From contig NZ_CP019771.1 of NCBI RefSeq assembly GCF_004328665.1, positions 600,855 through 664,854 on the forward strand: a stretch of 64,000 bases of DNA, written 5' to 3'. Below the pieces are notes generated by a model. It was not told the origin of the DNA. It worked only from the letters and a program-made list of their open reading frames with translations, and made no database searches. The DNA is from Pseudoalteromonas sp. DL-6 (GTDB lineage: Bacteria; Pseudomonadota; Gammaproteobacteria; Enterobacterales; Alteromonadaceae). The position numbers were made by a program, and so were the translations under genes. Of the stretch, positions 45,113-53,191 are shown piece by piece. Within the stretch, counting starts at the first letter, position 1, and the number at the start of each line of letters is the position of its first letter.

Positions 45113-45892
45113 TTAATTCAAAATATTGTGTAAATACTCCCATGCATCTTTATTCTCATTAATTTGAGCATCGATGCTATCACTTAATTCTTTAACTAAT
45201 GGAAGCTGAAGTAGGCGTTTATCAGTTACATTTTGAAGGATGCTCTTAGCCTCTATGCACTCTTTAGACTTAAGTTTTTTATCCGCTTTAATATAATTTT
45301 CTATAAAGCTATGCCAATTAACGTTCCTATCATAAAGAACACCAAGAGGGGATAAATCGGTATTACCCGCTTTTAAACTTTGAAAAGGAGACGGCAGCTG
45401 CTCAGTGAATAAATTAAAGTTATTATCAATCAATTTATTTTTAATGTTCTCGAATGAAGATTGAGATACTCCAAAAAACAACATTTCTGCACTGAGCTCT
45501 TTTTTAGCGAATAGGTCTAACAGTTTAAATTCACGCTTATTAACTGATGATTTGGTAGCATAGTATTCTTGAAATATTTTTTTTGTACCTGCAGTACCCA
45601 CCAATGTATACAGACACAAAGCATTATATATAGAGGCTCGTCGACCACGAATCACTCTATGCTCAACACGCTTACCATAATTAGGTAAGCTTGAAGCAAT
45701 AATCGCCTTTCTATATTCAAGCATGCGGCTATTTGAAACATGCTTATCGGTTGATTCTTTATGCCCTTTTGTAAATATATTATTTAACGCATCATGAAGC
45801 TCTTTCGGTAACGTATCAGAAACTTTTTGTTTGATGTATAACTTTGCAATTTGAGGAATAAGTTCAATTTCAGTGTCAACTGTCTCAGCCAT
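45113..45892 (-). CDS. Hypothetical cytoplasmic protein, 259 aa
   Basis: Not recognised. A mostly helical, charged soluble protein without signal peptide, membrane helix or nucleotide-binding motif. One segment, YGKRVEHRVIRGRRASIYNALC (seen around residues 72-93), is strongly basic and could bind nucleic acid. It starts two bases after the stop of the 162-residue secreted protein upstream, so the two are co-transcribed and probably coupled. Together with the membrane protein before it, this makes a three-gene set with one product each in the membrane, outside it and in the cytoplasm. Confidence 0.6.
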   Translation of the reverse strand: MAETVDTEIELIPQIAKLYIKQKVSDTLPKELHDALNNIFTKGHKESTDKHVSNSRMLEYRKAIIASSLPNYGKRVEHRVIRGRRASIYNALCLYTLVGTAGTKKIFQEYYATKSSVNKREFKLLDLFAKKELSAEMLFFGVSQSSFENIKNKLIDNNFNLFTEQLPSPFQSLKAGNTDLSPLGVLYDRNVNWHSFIENYIKADKKLKSKECIEAKSILQNVTDKRLLQLPLVKELSDSIDAQINENKDAWEYLHNILN

Positions 45893-45893
45893 A

Positions 45894-46382
45894 CTAGTAC
45901 ACTCTATCGCACAATATGTCTCTTAGTTCCGAACGCTTGTAATATTCATCTTTTGCGCTTGCAACGAGTTCATTCACAGCGGCCATGCCTTTTTTACAAC
46001 TATAATAACGCTTTGTACTACGGTAACGACTATTTACTAAAACAAGTTCTCTATCGTAACGGTTATAAACTGCCTTAATAGCGCCTAAACAAACGCCCAT
46101 TTTAATTGCTTCAACCTTCGATAAGCTAAATATACCTAATAAACTATTTTTATCTTCAACAACCTCTGAGCATGCAGCTGCGATATTATAAATCTTTTTA
46201 GCTTTCACCAAAGCCTCTCCTGCGCATTCTCCAAGCTCTATAAATTGTTTTTTATTAAATAAAACAAAACTCTTTTCTTCTACTTTGGAATACTCATCGC
46301 ACCCATAAGGCAACTCACTTTTGGCATAACTAGGCTGAGGATATAAAATTAGGATAAGAGCTAAAACAATAATATATTTCAC
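45894..46382 (-). CDS. Hypothetical exported cysteine-containing protein, 162 aa
   Basis: Not recognised. It has a clear signal peptide (MKYIIVLALILILYPQPSYA) and a helical mature part with six cysteines (PYGCDEYS, GECAG, AACSE, GVCLG, YSCKK, ILCDR). These probably form three disulphides in the periplasm. Its ATG overlaps the stop of the upstream membrane protein (ATGA), and the next gene starts one base after its own stop. Tight coupling on both sides suggests a dedicated three-protein complex or pathway. Confidence 0.65.
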   Translation of the reverse strand: MKYIIVLALILILYPQPSYAKSELPYGCDEYSKVEEKSFVLFNKKQFIELGECAGEALVKAKKIYNIAAACSEVVEDKNSLLGIFSLSKVEAIKMGVCLGAIKAVYNRYDRELVLVNSRYRSTKRYYSCKKGMAAVNELVASAKDEYYKRSELRDILCDRVY

Positions 46383-47047
46383 TGCTTAACCTCCTTTCTA
46401 CAAAACTTAAAGGCATGCCAAATAATGCCAAACGATATAAACGTATCAAAAATTAAAAACTGTTCATAATTAGTGCTATCTTCAAGCATTTCGAGCGCAC
46501 TAAATAAATCCACCCCTTTAGAGGCACCAATAAAAGCCATACTCAAAAATATCAAAAGTAAATAGTAAATATTTAAAATAACAACTTTAAGTAACGAATT
46601 AGATGCCATAGCAAACCAATAGCGTTTAATAGGGTATGCCTTTAAATTAACCCTTAACGAATTTAAATTGAATAAAATTAAGCCAACTAATAAAGTTCTC
46701 GAAAATCGTTCAAGTGGCGTTATCGTGTTGTAGCTACCTACCCCATTAATAAGCTCATTATCAAAAGGTAGATAGTGAATAGAAATAAAAAGAAATGAAC
46801 AAACTAAAAAAATAACGATGTGCAACAAATGGTTAAAGATACCAACTGATTGATCTCTGAAAGTATATAAATCTTTCGGATTTGCAAACTTCCAGCTTCG
46901 ACGTTTTTTATTTAAAAATGACAATTCATCCCTAGTAAGTGAAACAAGTTTATGTTCGCTTTGTTCAGTATAAGCTGGTTTACTTGTCTGCTCTTGGGCT
47001 GAGGAGGAGTGATCGGTATATTCTGTATCTGTAGTAGCTGATTGCAT
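46379..47047 (-). CDS. Hypothetical four-helix membrane protein, 222 aa
   Basis: Not recognised. A hydrophilic N-terminal region (about 65 residues, Ser/Thr/Glu-rich) is followed by four predicted membrane helices: HLLHIVIFLVCSFLFISIHY, FSRTLLVGLILFNLNSL, LLKVVILNIYYLLLIFLSMA and FLIFDTFISFGIIWHAF. It ends in a short basic tail. It is the first gene of the seven-gene minus-strand run and overlaps the next by four bases. No transporter signature was seen. The N-terminal tail should be cytoplasmic by the positive-inside rule. Confidence 0.65.
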   Translation of the reverse strand: MQSATTDTEYTDHSSSAQEQTSKPAYTEQSEHKLVSLTRDELSFLNKKRRSWKFANPKDLYTFRDQSVGIFNHLLHIVIFLVCSFLFISIHYLPFDNELINGVGSYNTITPLERFSRTLLVGLILFNLNSLRVNLKAYPIKRYWFAMASNSLLKVVILNIYYLLLIFLSMAFIGASKGVDLFSALEMLEDSTNYEQFLIFDTFISFGIIWHAFKFCRKEVKQ

Positions 47048-47460
47048 CTACATTCCTTGTAAACAATTTTTACTAATTATGCCAATTTTTTAATATAAAA
47101 CAATAACCTCATTACTTTCGTTACTTACTTTAATGATCATTAGATATTGTAGAGTGTAATCTAGCTCGTACACTGGTTTTTAATTGCAATTTTAGTTATA
47201 TGTCGCGTTGGCGACGACAACCAAAGTGTGATTTGTCTTTAAATCAACTCTGCTGCAAATAATTCATCCCTGAAGCTGGGTCACTGTCGGCATCCATGCC
47301 TTCACTTTCTCAAGCTGCAAAGCTGCGCTTTGGTCATTCGTCACCTCGGCGCTCCGGGCAGTTTGCACTTTCTTCAAAACTAAATATAAATATTGCGGTT
47401 ACTTTGACTTTCATCCTTTTTTTAGTATGTTAATTGTTCAACTATAAAGGAGAAAGCTAC
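47048..47460. other. Divergent intergenic region with direct-repeat copy 1 and hairpin
   Basis: Holds copy 1 of a 25-bp repeat (47200-47224) and a GGCAT-CC-ATGCC hairpin at 47289-47300. No gene recognised other than the start of the nuclease-like frame. Confidence 0.5.
47200..47224 (+). repeat. 25-bp direct repeat, copy 1
   Basis: Starts ATGTCGCGTTGGCGA and ends CAACCAA. It matches 47941-47965 at 23 of 25 positions and contains the hairpin GTCGC-GTTG-GCGAC. Confidence 0.85.
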
Positions 47461-47940
47461 ATGGATGGTCAATTACCATTATTTGATGAAATACCAAATA
47501 AGTATGAACATACAGGCTCGCCACAAGAATCAAACCGTAAGTTTTGTACAGAACTAGAAGAAGACCTTACATCTATTGGCTTTACTGAATGTACAGACTC
47601 TCAACCTCAACAGCAGAAATATATTAAGCGTGCAGTCTATCAAGATATGTACGGCAGTACACGCCACAGTACTTTTTTGATACATCATAAAACTAAAGGC
47701 TTATTAAGAATAGAAGCTCATAGACAAGTACAAAGCGGCTCTGTCGACCAAAAATTCCCATTCTTTTATGAGTCATTAAGTAATGCACCCGAGAGAACTG
47801 TAGTTATTGTTTTCGATGGAAAAGGCTATAAAAAAGAAGCATATGACTGGTTATTAAAACAAACCAAAAACCATGCCGATAAAATCTTCAAAGTGTTTGC
47901 TTCAAAAGAAGACTTTCTTAATTATCTTATAAACGAGTAA
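47461..47940 (+). CDS. Possible PD-(D/E)XK-type nuclease, 159 aa
   Basis: A soluble protein read from the ATG at 47461 (AAGGAG about ten bases before it). The core LLRIEAHRQVQSGSVDQKFPFFYESL then RTVVIVFDGKGYKKEAYDWL (read as two pieces) looks like the PD-(D/E)XK nuclease group in which the strand carries E-A-K, followed by a GSVDEK stretch and a D-G-G/K-G turn. Here the lysine position is His (EAHRQ), so activity is uncertain. The gene lies exactly between two 25-bp direct repeats, and its stop codon touches the second. This is a remote resemblance by eye; a structural search is needed to confirm the fold. Confidence 0.5.
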   Translation: MDGQLPLFDEIPNKYEHTGSPQESNRKFCTELEEDLTSIGFTECTDSQPQQQKYIKRAVYQDMYGSTRHSTFLIHHKTKGLLRIEAHRQVQSGSVDQKFPFFYESLSNAPERTVVIVFDGKGYKKEAYDWLLKQTKNHADKIFKVFASKEDFLNYLINE

Positions 47941-47965
47941 ATGTCGCGTTGGCGATGGCAACCAA
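47941..47965 (+). repeat. 25-bp direct repeat, copy 2
   Basis: Begins at the base after the stop codon of the nuclease-like gene. It differs from copy 1 at two positions. Confidence 0.85.
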
Positions 47966-48130
47966 GGGGCGGATAACGCCAACCGCCCCTTGGAACCCCA
48001 CGGCGCCCCGAGCATTTTGCTATTTCCTTAAAGCCTAAATTGATATAAACGTAAACGCCGTGTATTCGCCATCCATGGCGAAGTCACGGCTTTAATTGCA
48101 TCCATGCAATTAATTACTCATCAATTGAGT
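47962..48130. repeat. Cluster of four hairpins, two with CATCCATG centres
   Basis: Perfect stems: CCAAGGGGCGG/CCGCCCCTTGG (47962-47993); GCCGTG/CACGGC enclosing TTCGCCAT-CC-ATGGCGAA (48057-48090); TTAATTGCAT-CC-ATGCAATTAA (48092-48113); ACTCA/TGAGT (48116-48130). The 311-bp spacer before the helicase holds nothing else recognisable. Confidence 0.75.
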
Positions 48131-48251
48131 CTTTTCGGGCAAAATGACGGGGAAATTTTCTTGGCAGCAGTCTTTAATTCAATAATGAGTTAATGCTTGT
48201 TTACATTGCATTTTTTAGTAAACTGAATGCTCGCAAACAGGGAGCGATTTA

Positions 48252-51200
48252 ATGCAGCAAATTGGTATTTACGAGCAGTTAATTACACAAGTAATTGAGC
48301 AGAACTTAAATCGTGACCAATTTTATGTGGGCGAACGCCAGCTAGAATCGGCTGAGGCGGCTACGTGGCTTTCGCGTTTTTTAGGCAAGCTGGTTGAACA
48401 TGCAATTGATGCAATCCCTAATTCAAGCGAGCGTTTACAAGAGCAAATAAACCTCGCAAACAGCCTTGTTCTGTGGCTTAAAGATCATATTCGCGATGAC
48501 GAGCTAATCAACGAAAACCTTATCGACAGCCAAGGCCGTATTCTTACTGCACTGTTTAATACTCAAAACCCTATTGCTGCAAATCTTAAAGATTACTCTC
48601 ACGATATTTTTCCGCTAACAGGGCTTACCCAAAGCGAGTTATTTAGCGGAGCTAATGCAGGTATATCGCTCGAAACCGAGCTAAAGCGCGAGATTAAATC
48701 ATCCGACACTATTTACTGGCTTGTTTCATTTATAAAATGGACGGGGCTGCGCATATTTAAAAATGAGCTTGAAGCGTTTACTAAAAGCGGCAATAAACTC
48801 AAAGTAATTACCACCTCGTACATGGGTGCAACGGATGCTAAAGCGGTTGAGTTTTTAGCAAGCCTGCCAAATACCGAGGTAAAGCTTAGTTACAACAATC
48901 AGCAAGAGCGCTTGCATGCAAAGTCATATTTGTTTATGCGTAATACGGGTTTTCATACCGGTTATATTGGCTCGTCTAATTTATCGCATTCGGCGCTTAC
49001 TAGCGGCCTTGAGTGGAACTTAAAAATTACCGCCCAAGAGATCCCGCACATCATAGCCAAAACTAAAAGCACCTTTGAAACTTACTGGCAATCGCCAGAT
49101 TTTGAATTATTTACTGGCAAAGCTGAATGTAAAGAAAAGCTCATAAATTCACTTAACGAGCAACGCGGTGTTGGGCAATCAAGCAGCCAGTTTTATTTTG
49201 ATATAACACCAAAAACCCATCAACTCGCTATTTTAGAAAAACTAAGCGTTGAGCGTAGCGTTCATGATCGCTTCAAAAATTTAGTGGTTGCTGCAACGGG
49301 AACTGGTAAAACAATAATATCGGCATTTGACTTTAAAGCCGTTTACGATAAAAACCCAAACGCACACTTTTTATTTGTAGCCCACCGCGAAGAAATACTC
49401 AAACAAGCGCAAAGTGCTTACCGTGGTGTACTTAAAAATAACGACTTTGGTGAGCTGTGGGTGGGTAACTACAAACCACAGCGTTACAACCAACTTTTTG
49501 CGTCAATACAAACATTAAACAGCCAAATTGAATCGCTTAATTTAACTCCTGACTATTACGATTACATAGTTATAGATGAAGTACATCACGTAAGCGCCGC
49601 CAGTTATCGCACTATTTTAAATCACTTTACGCCCACAATATTACTTGGCTTAACCGCCACGCCAGAGCGACAAGATGGTGCCAATATACTCGATGATTTT
49701 TGTGGCGTAATAGCCGCTGAAATTCGCTTGCCAGAGGCAATAAACCAACGTCACTTATGCCCATTTCAATACTTTGGCTTAGATGACGATACAGACCTAA
49801 GCCAAATAACATGGCGTGGTGGCCGTTACGATATAAGCGAATTAAGTAACCTTTATACAGGCGAGAACAGCCGCGCAAACAAAATTATATCCAGCCTTGC
49901 TGATATAGTGACTAATGTTCAGGATATAAAAGCGCTGGCATTTTGCGTAAGCCAAAAACACGCAGAGTTTATGGCGTCTAAGTTTAACTTAGCAGGCATA
50001 AACGCCGATGTGCTGACCAGTAAAAACACCAATGAACGCGCGGCCAAACAACAAGCACTGCGACAAGGTGAAATACAAATACTGTGTGTAGTTGATATTT
50101 TTAACGAAGGTGTCGATATTCCAGAGGTAGATACCCTATTATTTTTACGCCCGACCGAAAGCCTAACGCTGTTTTTACAGCAATTCGGCCGTGGCTTGCG
50201 TTTACCAGATAATAGCCAAAAGCAATGCTGTACCGTACTCGACTTTGTCGGTAATGCCCGTCCAGAATACGACTTTGCCAGTAAATTCCGTGCATTGATT
50301 GGTAAAACCAACCAACCAATAAAAACTGAAATTGAAAATCACTTCCCGCATTTACCGCTGGGCTGCCGTATAGAGCTACAAAAGCGTACACAACAAACGA
50401 TTTTAAAAAATATTCAGCAAGCTATAAACACTAAACGCCGACTACAGCAGCTTATAAATAGCTATTCACAACATACCAATGATACGCTTACGCTAAGTAA
50501 TTTTTTACGTATAAACCCACAAGTCACACTTGAAGATATATACAAACCCAAAGATAAAAAGCTCGGCGGCTGGCACTGGCTAAAGGGCGATGAAATACCC
50601 GCAGGGCAAGGCGATATTTACGCCGCATATTACCGCGCAATCAACACCCAATTACTCGGCTGCGACTCGCTCAGTTACTTATCCTTTTTACGTGATTTAT
50701 GTAACAACAACTTTAGTTTTACGCCAACAGCTCAAAACCAACAGTACGCGCTTATGGCGCATTACAACTTTTGGGATACCACTGGCGCAAGTTTAGGGTT
50801 TAAAACCCTTGAGCAAAGCTTACAGGCACTTAAACACAACGAGTTACAGCAGGAACTTGCACAAGTGATTACGCTGTTAATAAACCGCATTCATCAACAA
50901 GAAAGCGATTTAGCATGCTTACCTAATCACGCAATCAAATTACACAGCCGCTACACGCGCCAACAAATACTCGCAGCATTTGGGGCACACACGTTTGATA
51001 AAAAATCGACCGCCCGCGAAGGTGTTTTAGAATTTAAAAACCAAAACCTAGAACTGTTATTTGTAACACTCAACAAGTGCGAAAAAACCTACTCGCCCAC
51101 CACGCTGTATCACGACTACGCAATCAGCCCCACCCTGTTCCATTGGCAAACGCAAAATAGCGCCCGCCCAGAACACGGACGCGGTCTTAGTTATATTGAA

Positions 51201-51404
51201 CACCAAAAAACAGGCAAAACCATACTGTTATTTGTGCGTGAACAAGGCAAAGACGAAAACGGCCGAACTATGGGGTTTGTAAACTACGGCGAGGTTAAAT
51301 ACCAAAGCCACAACGGCAGCCAGCCGATGAATATAACATGGGAATTAATCAACCCCATGCCAAGTGAAATGTGGCATGAGGCTGGGAAATTAGCGGTTGG
51401 GTGA
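48252..51404 (+). CDS. PLD-nuclease/SF2 helicase with C-terminal DUF3427 domain
   Basis: A 1050-residue DNA-acting protein. Residues about 125-295 are a phospholipase-D-like nuclease domain with one HKD-type motif in RLHAKSYLFMRN and GSSNLSHSAL near 222-250. Residues about 320-700 are a superfamily 2 helicase: Walker A AATGTGKT (about 347), motif II VIDEVHHVS (about 440), LTATPERQDG (III), and QQFGRGLRL (VI, about 644). The C-terminal part from about 930 matches DUF3427 as I know it. Proteins with this order occur in bacterial restriction or repair islands. GGAG lies seven bases before the ATG. No fused methyltransferase is present. Confidence 0.88.
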   Translation: MQQIGIYEQLITQVIEQNLNRDQFYVGERQLESAEAATWLSRFLGKLVEHAIDAIPNSSERLQEQINLANSLVLWLKDHIRDDELINENLIDSQGRILTALFNTQNPIAANLKDYSHDIFPLTGLTQSELFSGANAGISLETELKREIKSSDTIYWLVSFIKWTGLRIFKNELEAFTKSGNKLKVITTSYMGATDAKAVEFLASLPNTEVKLSYNNQQERLHAKSYLFMRNTGFHTGYIGSSNLSHSALTSGLEWNLKITAQEIPHIIAKTKSTFETYWQSPDFELFTGKAECKEKLINSLNEQRGVGQSSSQFYFDITPKTHQLAILEKLSVERSVHDRFKNLVVAATGTGKTIISAFDFKAVYDKNPNAHFLFVAHREEILKQAQSAYRGVLKNNDFGELWVGNYKPQRYNQLFASIQTLNSQIESLNLTPDYYDYIVIDEVHHVSAASYRTILNHFTPTILLGLTATPERQDGANILDDFCGVIAAEIRLPEAINQRHLCPFQYFGLDDDTDLSQITWRGGRYDISELSNLYTGENSRANKIISSLADIVTNVQDIKALAFCVSQKHAEFMASKFNLAGINADVLTSKNTNERAAKQQALRQGEIQILCVVDIFNEGVDIPEVDTLLFLRPTESLTLFLQQFGRGLRLPDNSQKQCCTVLDFVGNARPEYDFASKFRALIGKTNQPIKTEIENHFPHLPLGCRIELQKRTQQTILKNIQQAINTKRRLQQLINSYSQHTNDTLTLSNFLRINPQVTLEDIYKPKDKKLGGWHWLKGDEIPAGQGDIYAAYYRAINTQLLGCDSLSYLSFLRDLCNNNFSFTPTAQNQQYALMAHYNFWDTTGASLGFKTLEQSLQALKHNELQQELAQVITLLINRIHQQESDLACLPNHAIKLHSRYTRQQILAAFGAHTFDKKSTAREGVLEFKNQNLELLFVTLNKCEKTYSPTTLYHDYAISPTLFHWQTQNSARPEHGRGLSYIEHQKTGKTILLFVREQGKDENGRTMGFVNYGEVKYQSHNGSQPMNITWELINPMPSEMWHEAGKLAVG

Positions 51405-51625
51405 TAATTTGAATTTTTATTAACCTTTTCTACTATACCTCAATTACAGACGGTCAGGAATATAATGTTTGAAGTCAGGCTTTGCCTCCTTAGAATCTCA
51501 CGAAACAGCATTGGGGTTGATACAAAAACACTGTTTTTAGACAATATTTGTTTAAATTATTTTTTCTTAGTTGTTTTTATGCCATAGTTTAAAAAGTATG
51601 TTACTTAACAGGGAATTAATACGAA

Positions 51626-52336
51626 ATGTCTAAACAGGCAATACTCATTTACTGCATCATTTTTCTTTTAGCCCCGCAATGTTTTGCTGAACGCTTGGCT
51701 ACTCTTTCAAAAAATAGTTTTAATGAGCACTTTAGTTCAGTCGTTCCGGTTTCTGGCAATGTTTTAGTTGGTGCTGTTTACTCATCAACGAGTACTAATA
51801 ATAAGTTTTTTCTTGATACGACTAATGGTATTAGTGATTTTTGTTTTAAAGTTTCATCTATTAACGGTACATATATCTCAGAGAATGATTATAAACTGAT
51901 TGAGTCTACTCCAGATAAAAGCAATAGGGTTTATATAGAGTACCCCACTAAATTTGAAAAAATAATTACAGCTTTTAATATTAATCAACTGGCTCCTCTT
52001 GCTACAACCGGAAGTTGTGATGATCAACGTTATCAACATGTTTTGCTTTCCTCTCGTGCTGTAAATGTTGATGACTCGCAAGTTCTTTTTATGATTAGTT
52101 CGGGTCGAAGTGAAGTTTTTATGCAGCTTAAATCTGCAACAGGAAAGCGAATTAAAGCAAAATGTGAACGTTTAGAGGAAGGTAAACGCACTTCCTACGA
52201 CACAATTTGTGAAGTGCCTGCCTCAACCATGTCTGAAGATACGTACAATATTAAAATTGCACGCCGTAAGAACGGCCGCAGCTTACCCGCTACAACATTT
52301 ACCTTACAGAAAAGCATAAATGAAACTCACGATTGA
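51626..52336 (+). CDS. Hypothetical exported protein, 236 aa
   Basis: Not recognised. A signal peptide (MSKQAILIYCIIFLLAPQCFA) precedes a probably beta-rich mature protein with four cysteines (DFCFK, GSCDDQ, KAKCERL, DTICEV). A basic C terminus follows. It is the first gene of a three-gene plus-strand operon: the next ATG lies inside its last codons (17-bp overlap) and a serine-protease-like gene follows. Located outside the cytoplasm, it may be a partner or substrate of that protease. Confidence 0.65.
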   Translation: MSKQAILIYCIIFLLAPQCFAERLATLSKNSFNEHFSSVVPVSGNVLVGAVYSSTSTNNKFFLDTTNGISDFCFKVSSINGTYISENDYKLIESTPDKSNRVYIEYPTKFEKIITAFNINQLAPLATTGSCDDQRYQHVLLSSRAVNVDDSQVLFMISSGRSEVFMQLKSATGKRIKAKCERLEEGKRTSYDTICEVPASTMSEDTYNIKIARRKNGRSLPATTFTLQKSINETHD

Positions 52337-53189
52337 ACGGTTAATAATTCTTCTTCGTAGTCAAAATAAAAAGCTTAATGCAGGTTACGCGTTAATTTTT
52401 GTTGTAGGAATTATCGCTGCTTTTATTTTGTTAGGGGATCGAACCAATATTTATAGTGTAAAAGGCAATACACAGGCTATAACCATAGACACCACGGGTG
52501 CATTGATCAATCAATGGAGATTCTCTGAAGGTGTATTAGTTTCTGAAGAGTTTTTTATGGAACCTATTGATTTATCATTGAATAGATCTTTTGAATTTGC
52601 CCCTGGTACTAAACTTCGCATTACATCGATTAATAATGTGACTAAGCATCAGCTACTGATCACCGGAAGAAGCGATGACGTAATGGGTGAACTAATAGCA
52701 AATAATTCGGCACAACCATTATCTGGTTATGTAGAGATTGTGCTGACGCTTTCGAGGAACTTTGTTCTTCCCTTTGAGGGAACTGCATTTGTTGGCGAAG
52801 ATGTAGGTCAAAATGTTGAGTCATTACTACTCGCAGGAGAGGTCAATATATTAGAAAGTCGGTTTCTATCTTCAGGTCGATACCCAGGAGAAAGCTATAC
52901 CTTAGACACAGGAGATCGAATTTCAATAGTCGATAACGATGCTGAATATGTATCTAAAGGCTTTCTACGGATAACTCAAAGCGACGCTTTTTATTTTTCA
53001 GTGGTGTCCGAAGGTGACGGTGTACAAGTAACTAGATTTGGGAATGAAGATTTACTTATCACCCCTTCTGTATGGAGTCGTGTTACCAAAGACCCCGTGG
53101 TTGCTGCTATCACCTCATTATTTGCACTCATGTTTTTACTGCTAGAGTTTGCGCTTCTTTTAAAACAAACGTTATTAAATAAAGAGTAA
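52320..53189 (+). CDS. Hypothetical membrane protein with large extracytoplasmic domain, 289 aa
   Basis: Not recognised. One membrane helix near the N terminus (residues 20-39, AGYALIFVVGIIAAFILLGD) and one near the C terminus (about 260-282, FALMFLLLEFALLLKQ) bracket about 220 residues, likely periplasmic and beta-rich, without cysteines. It overlaps the upstream gene by 17 bp and lies two bases before the protease-like gene, so all three are translationally linked. Its role may be to anchor the exported partners at the inner membrane. Confidence 0.65.
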   Translation: MKLTIERLIILLRSQNKKLNAGYALIFVVGIIAAFILLGDRTNIYSVKGNTQAITIDTTGALINQWRFSEGVLVSEEFFMEPIDLSLNRSFEFAPGTKLRITSINNVTKHQLLITGRSDDVMGELIANNSAQPLSGYVEIVLTLSRNFVLPFEGTAFVGEDVGQNVESLLLAGEVNILESRFLSSGRYPGESYTLDTGDRISIVDNDAEYVSKGFLRITQSDAFYFSVVSEGDGVQVTRFGNEDLLITPSVWSRVTKDPVVAAITSLFALMFLLLEFALLLKQTLLNKE

Positions 53190-53191
53190 AA

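Noticed and set aside
47200..47965. Integron gene cassette with attC sites
   Set aside because: The 25-bp repeats lack the GTTRRRY/RYYYAAC core sites and the paired inner sites of attC, and no integrase gene is in the window. Kept only as a direct-repeat finding.
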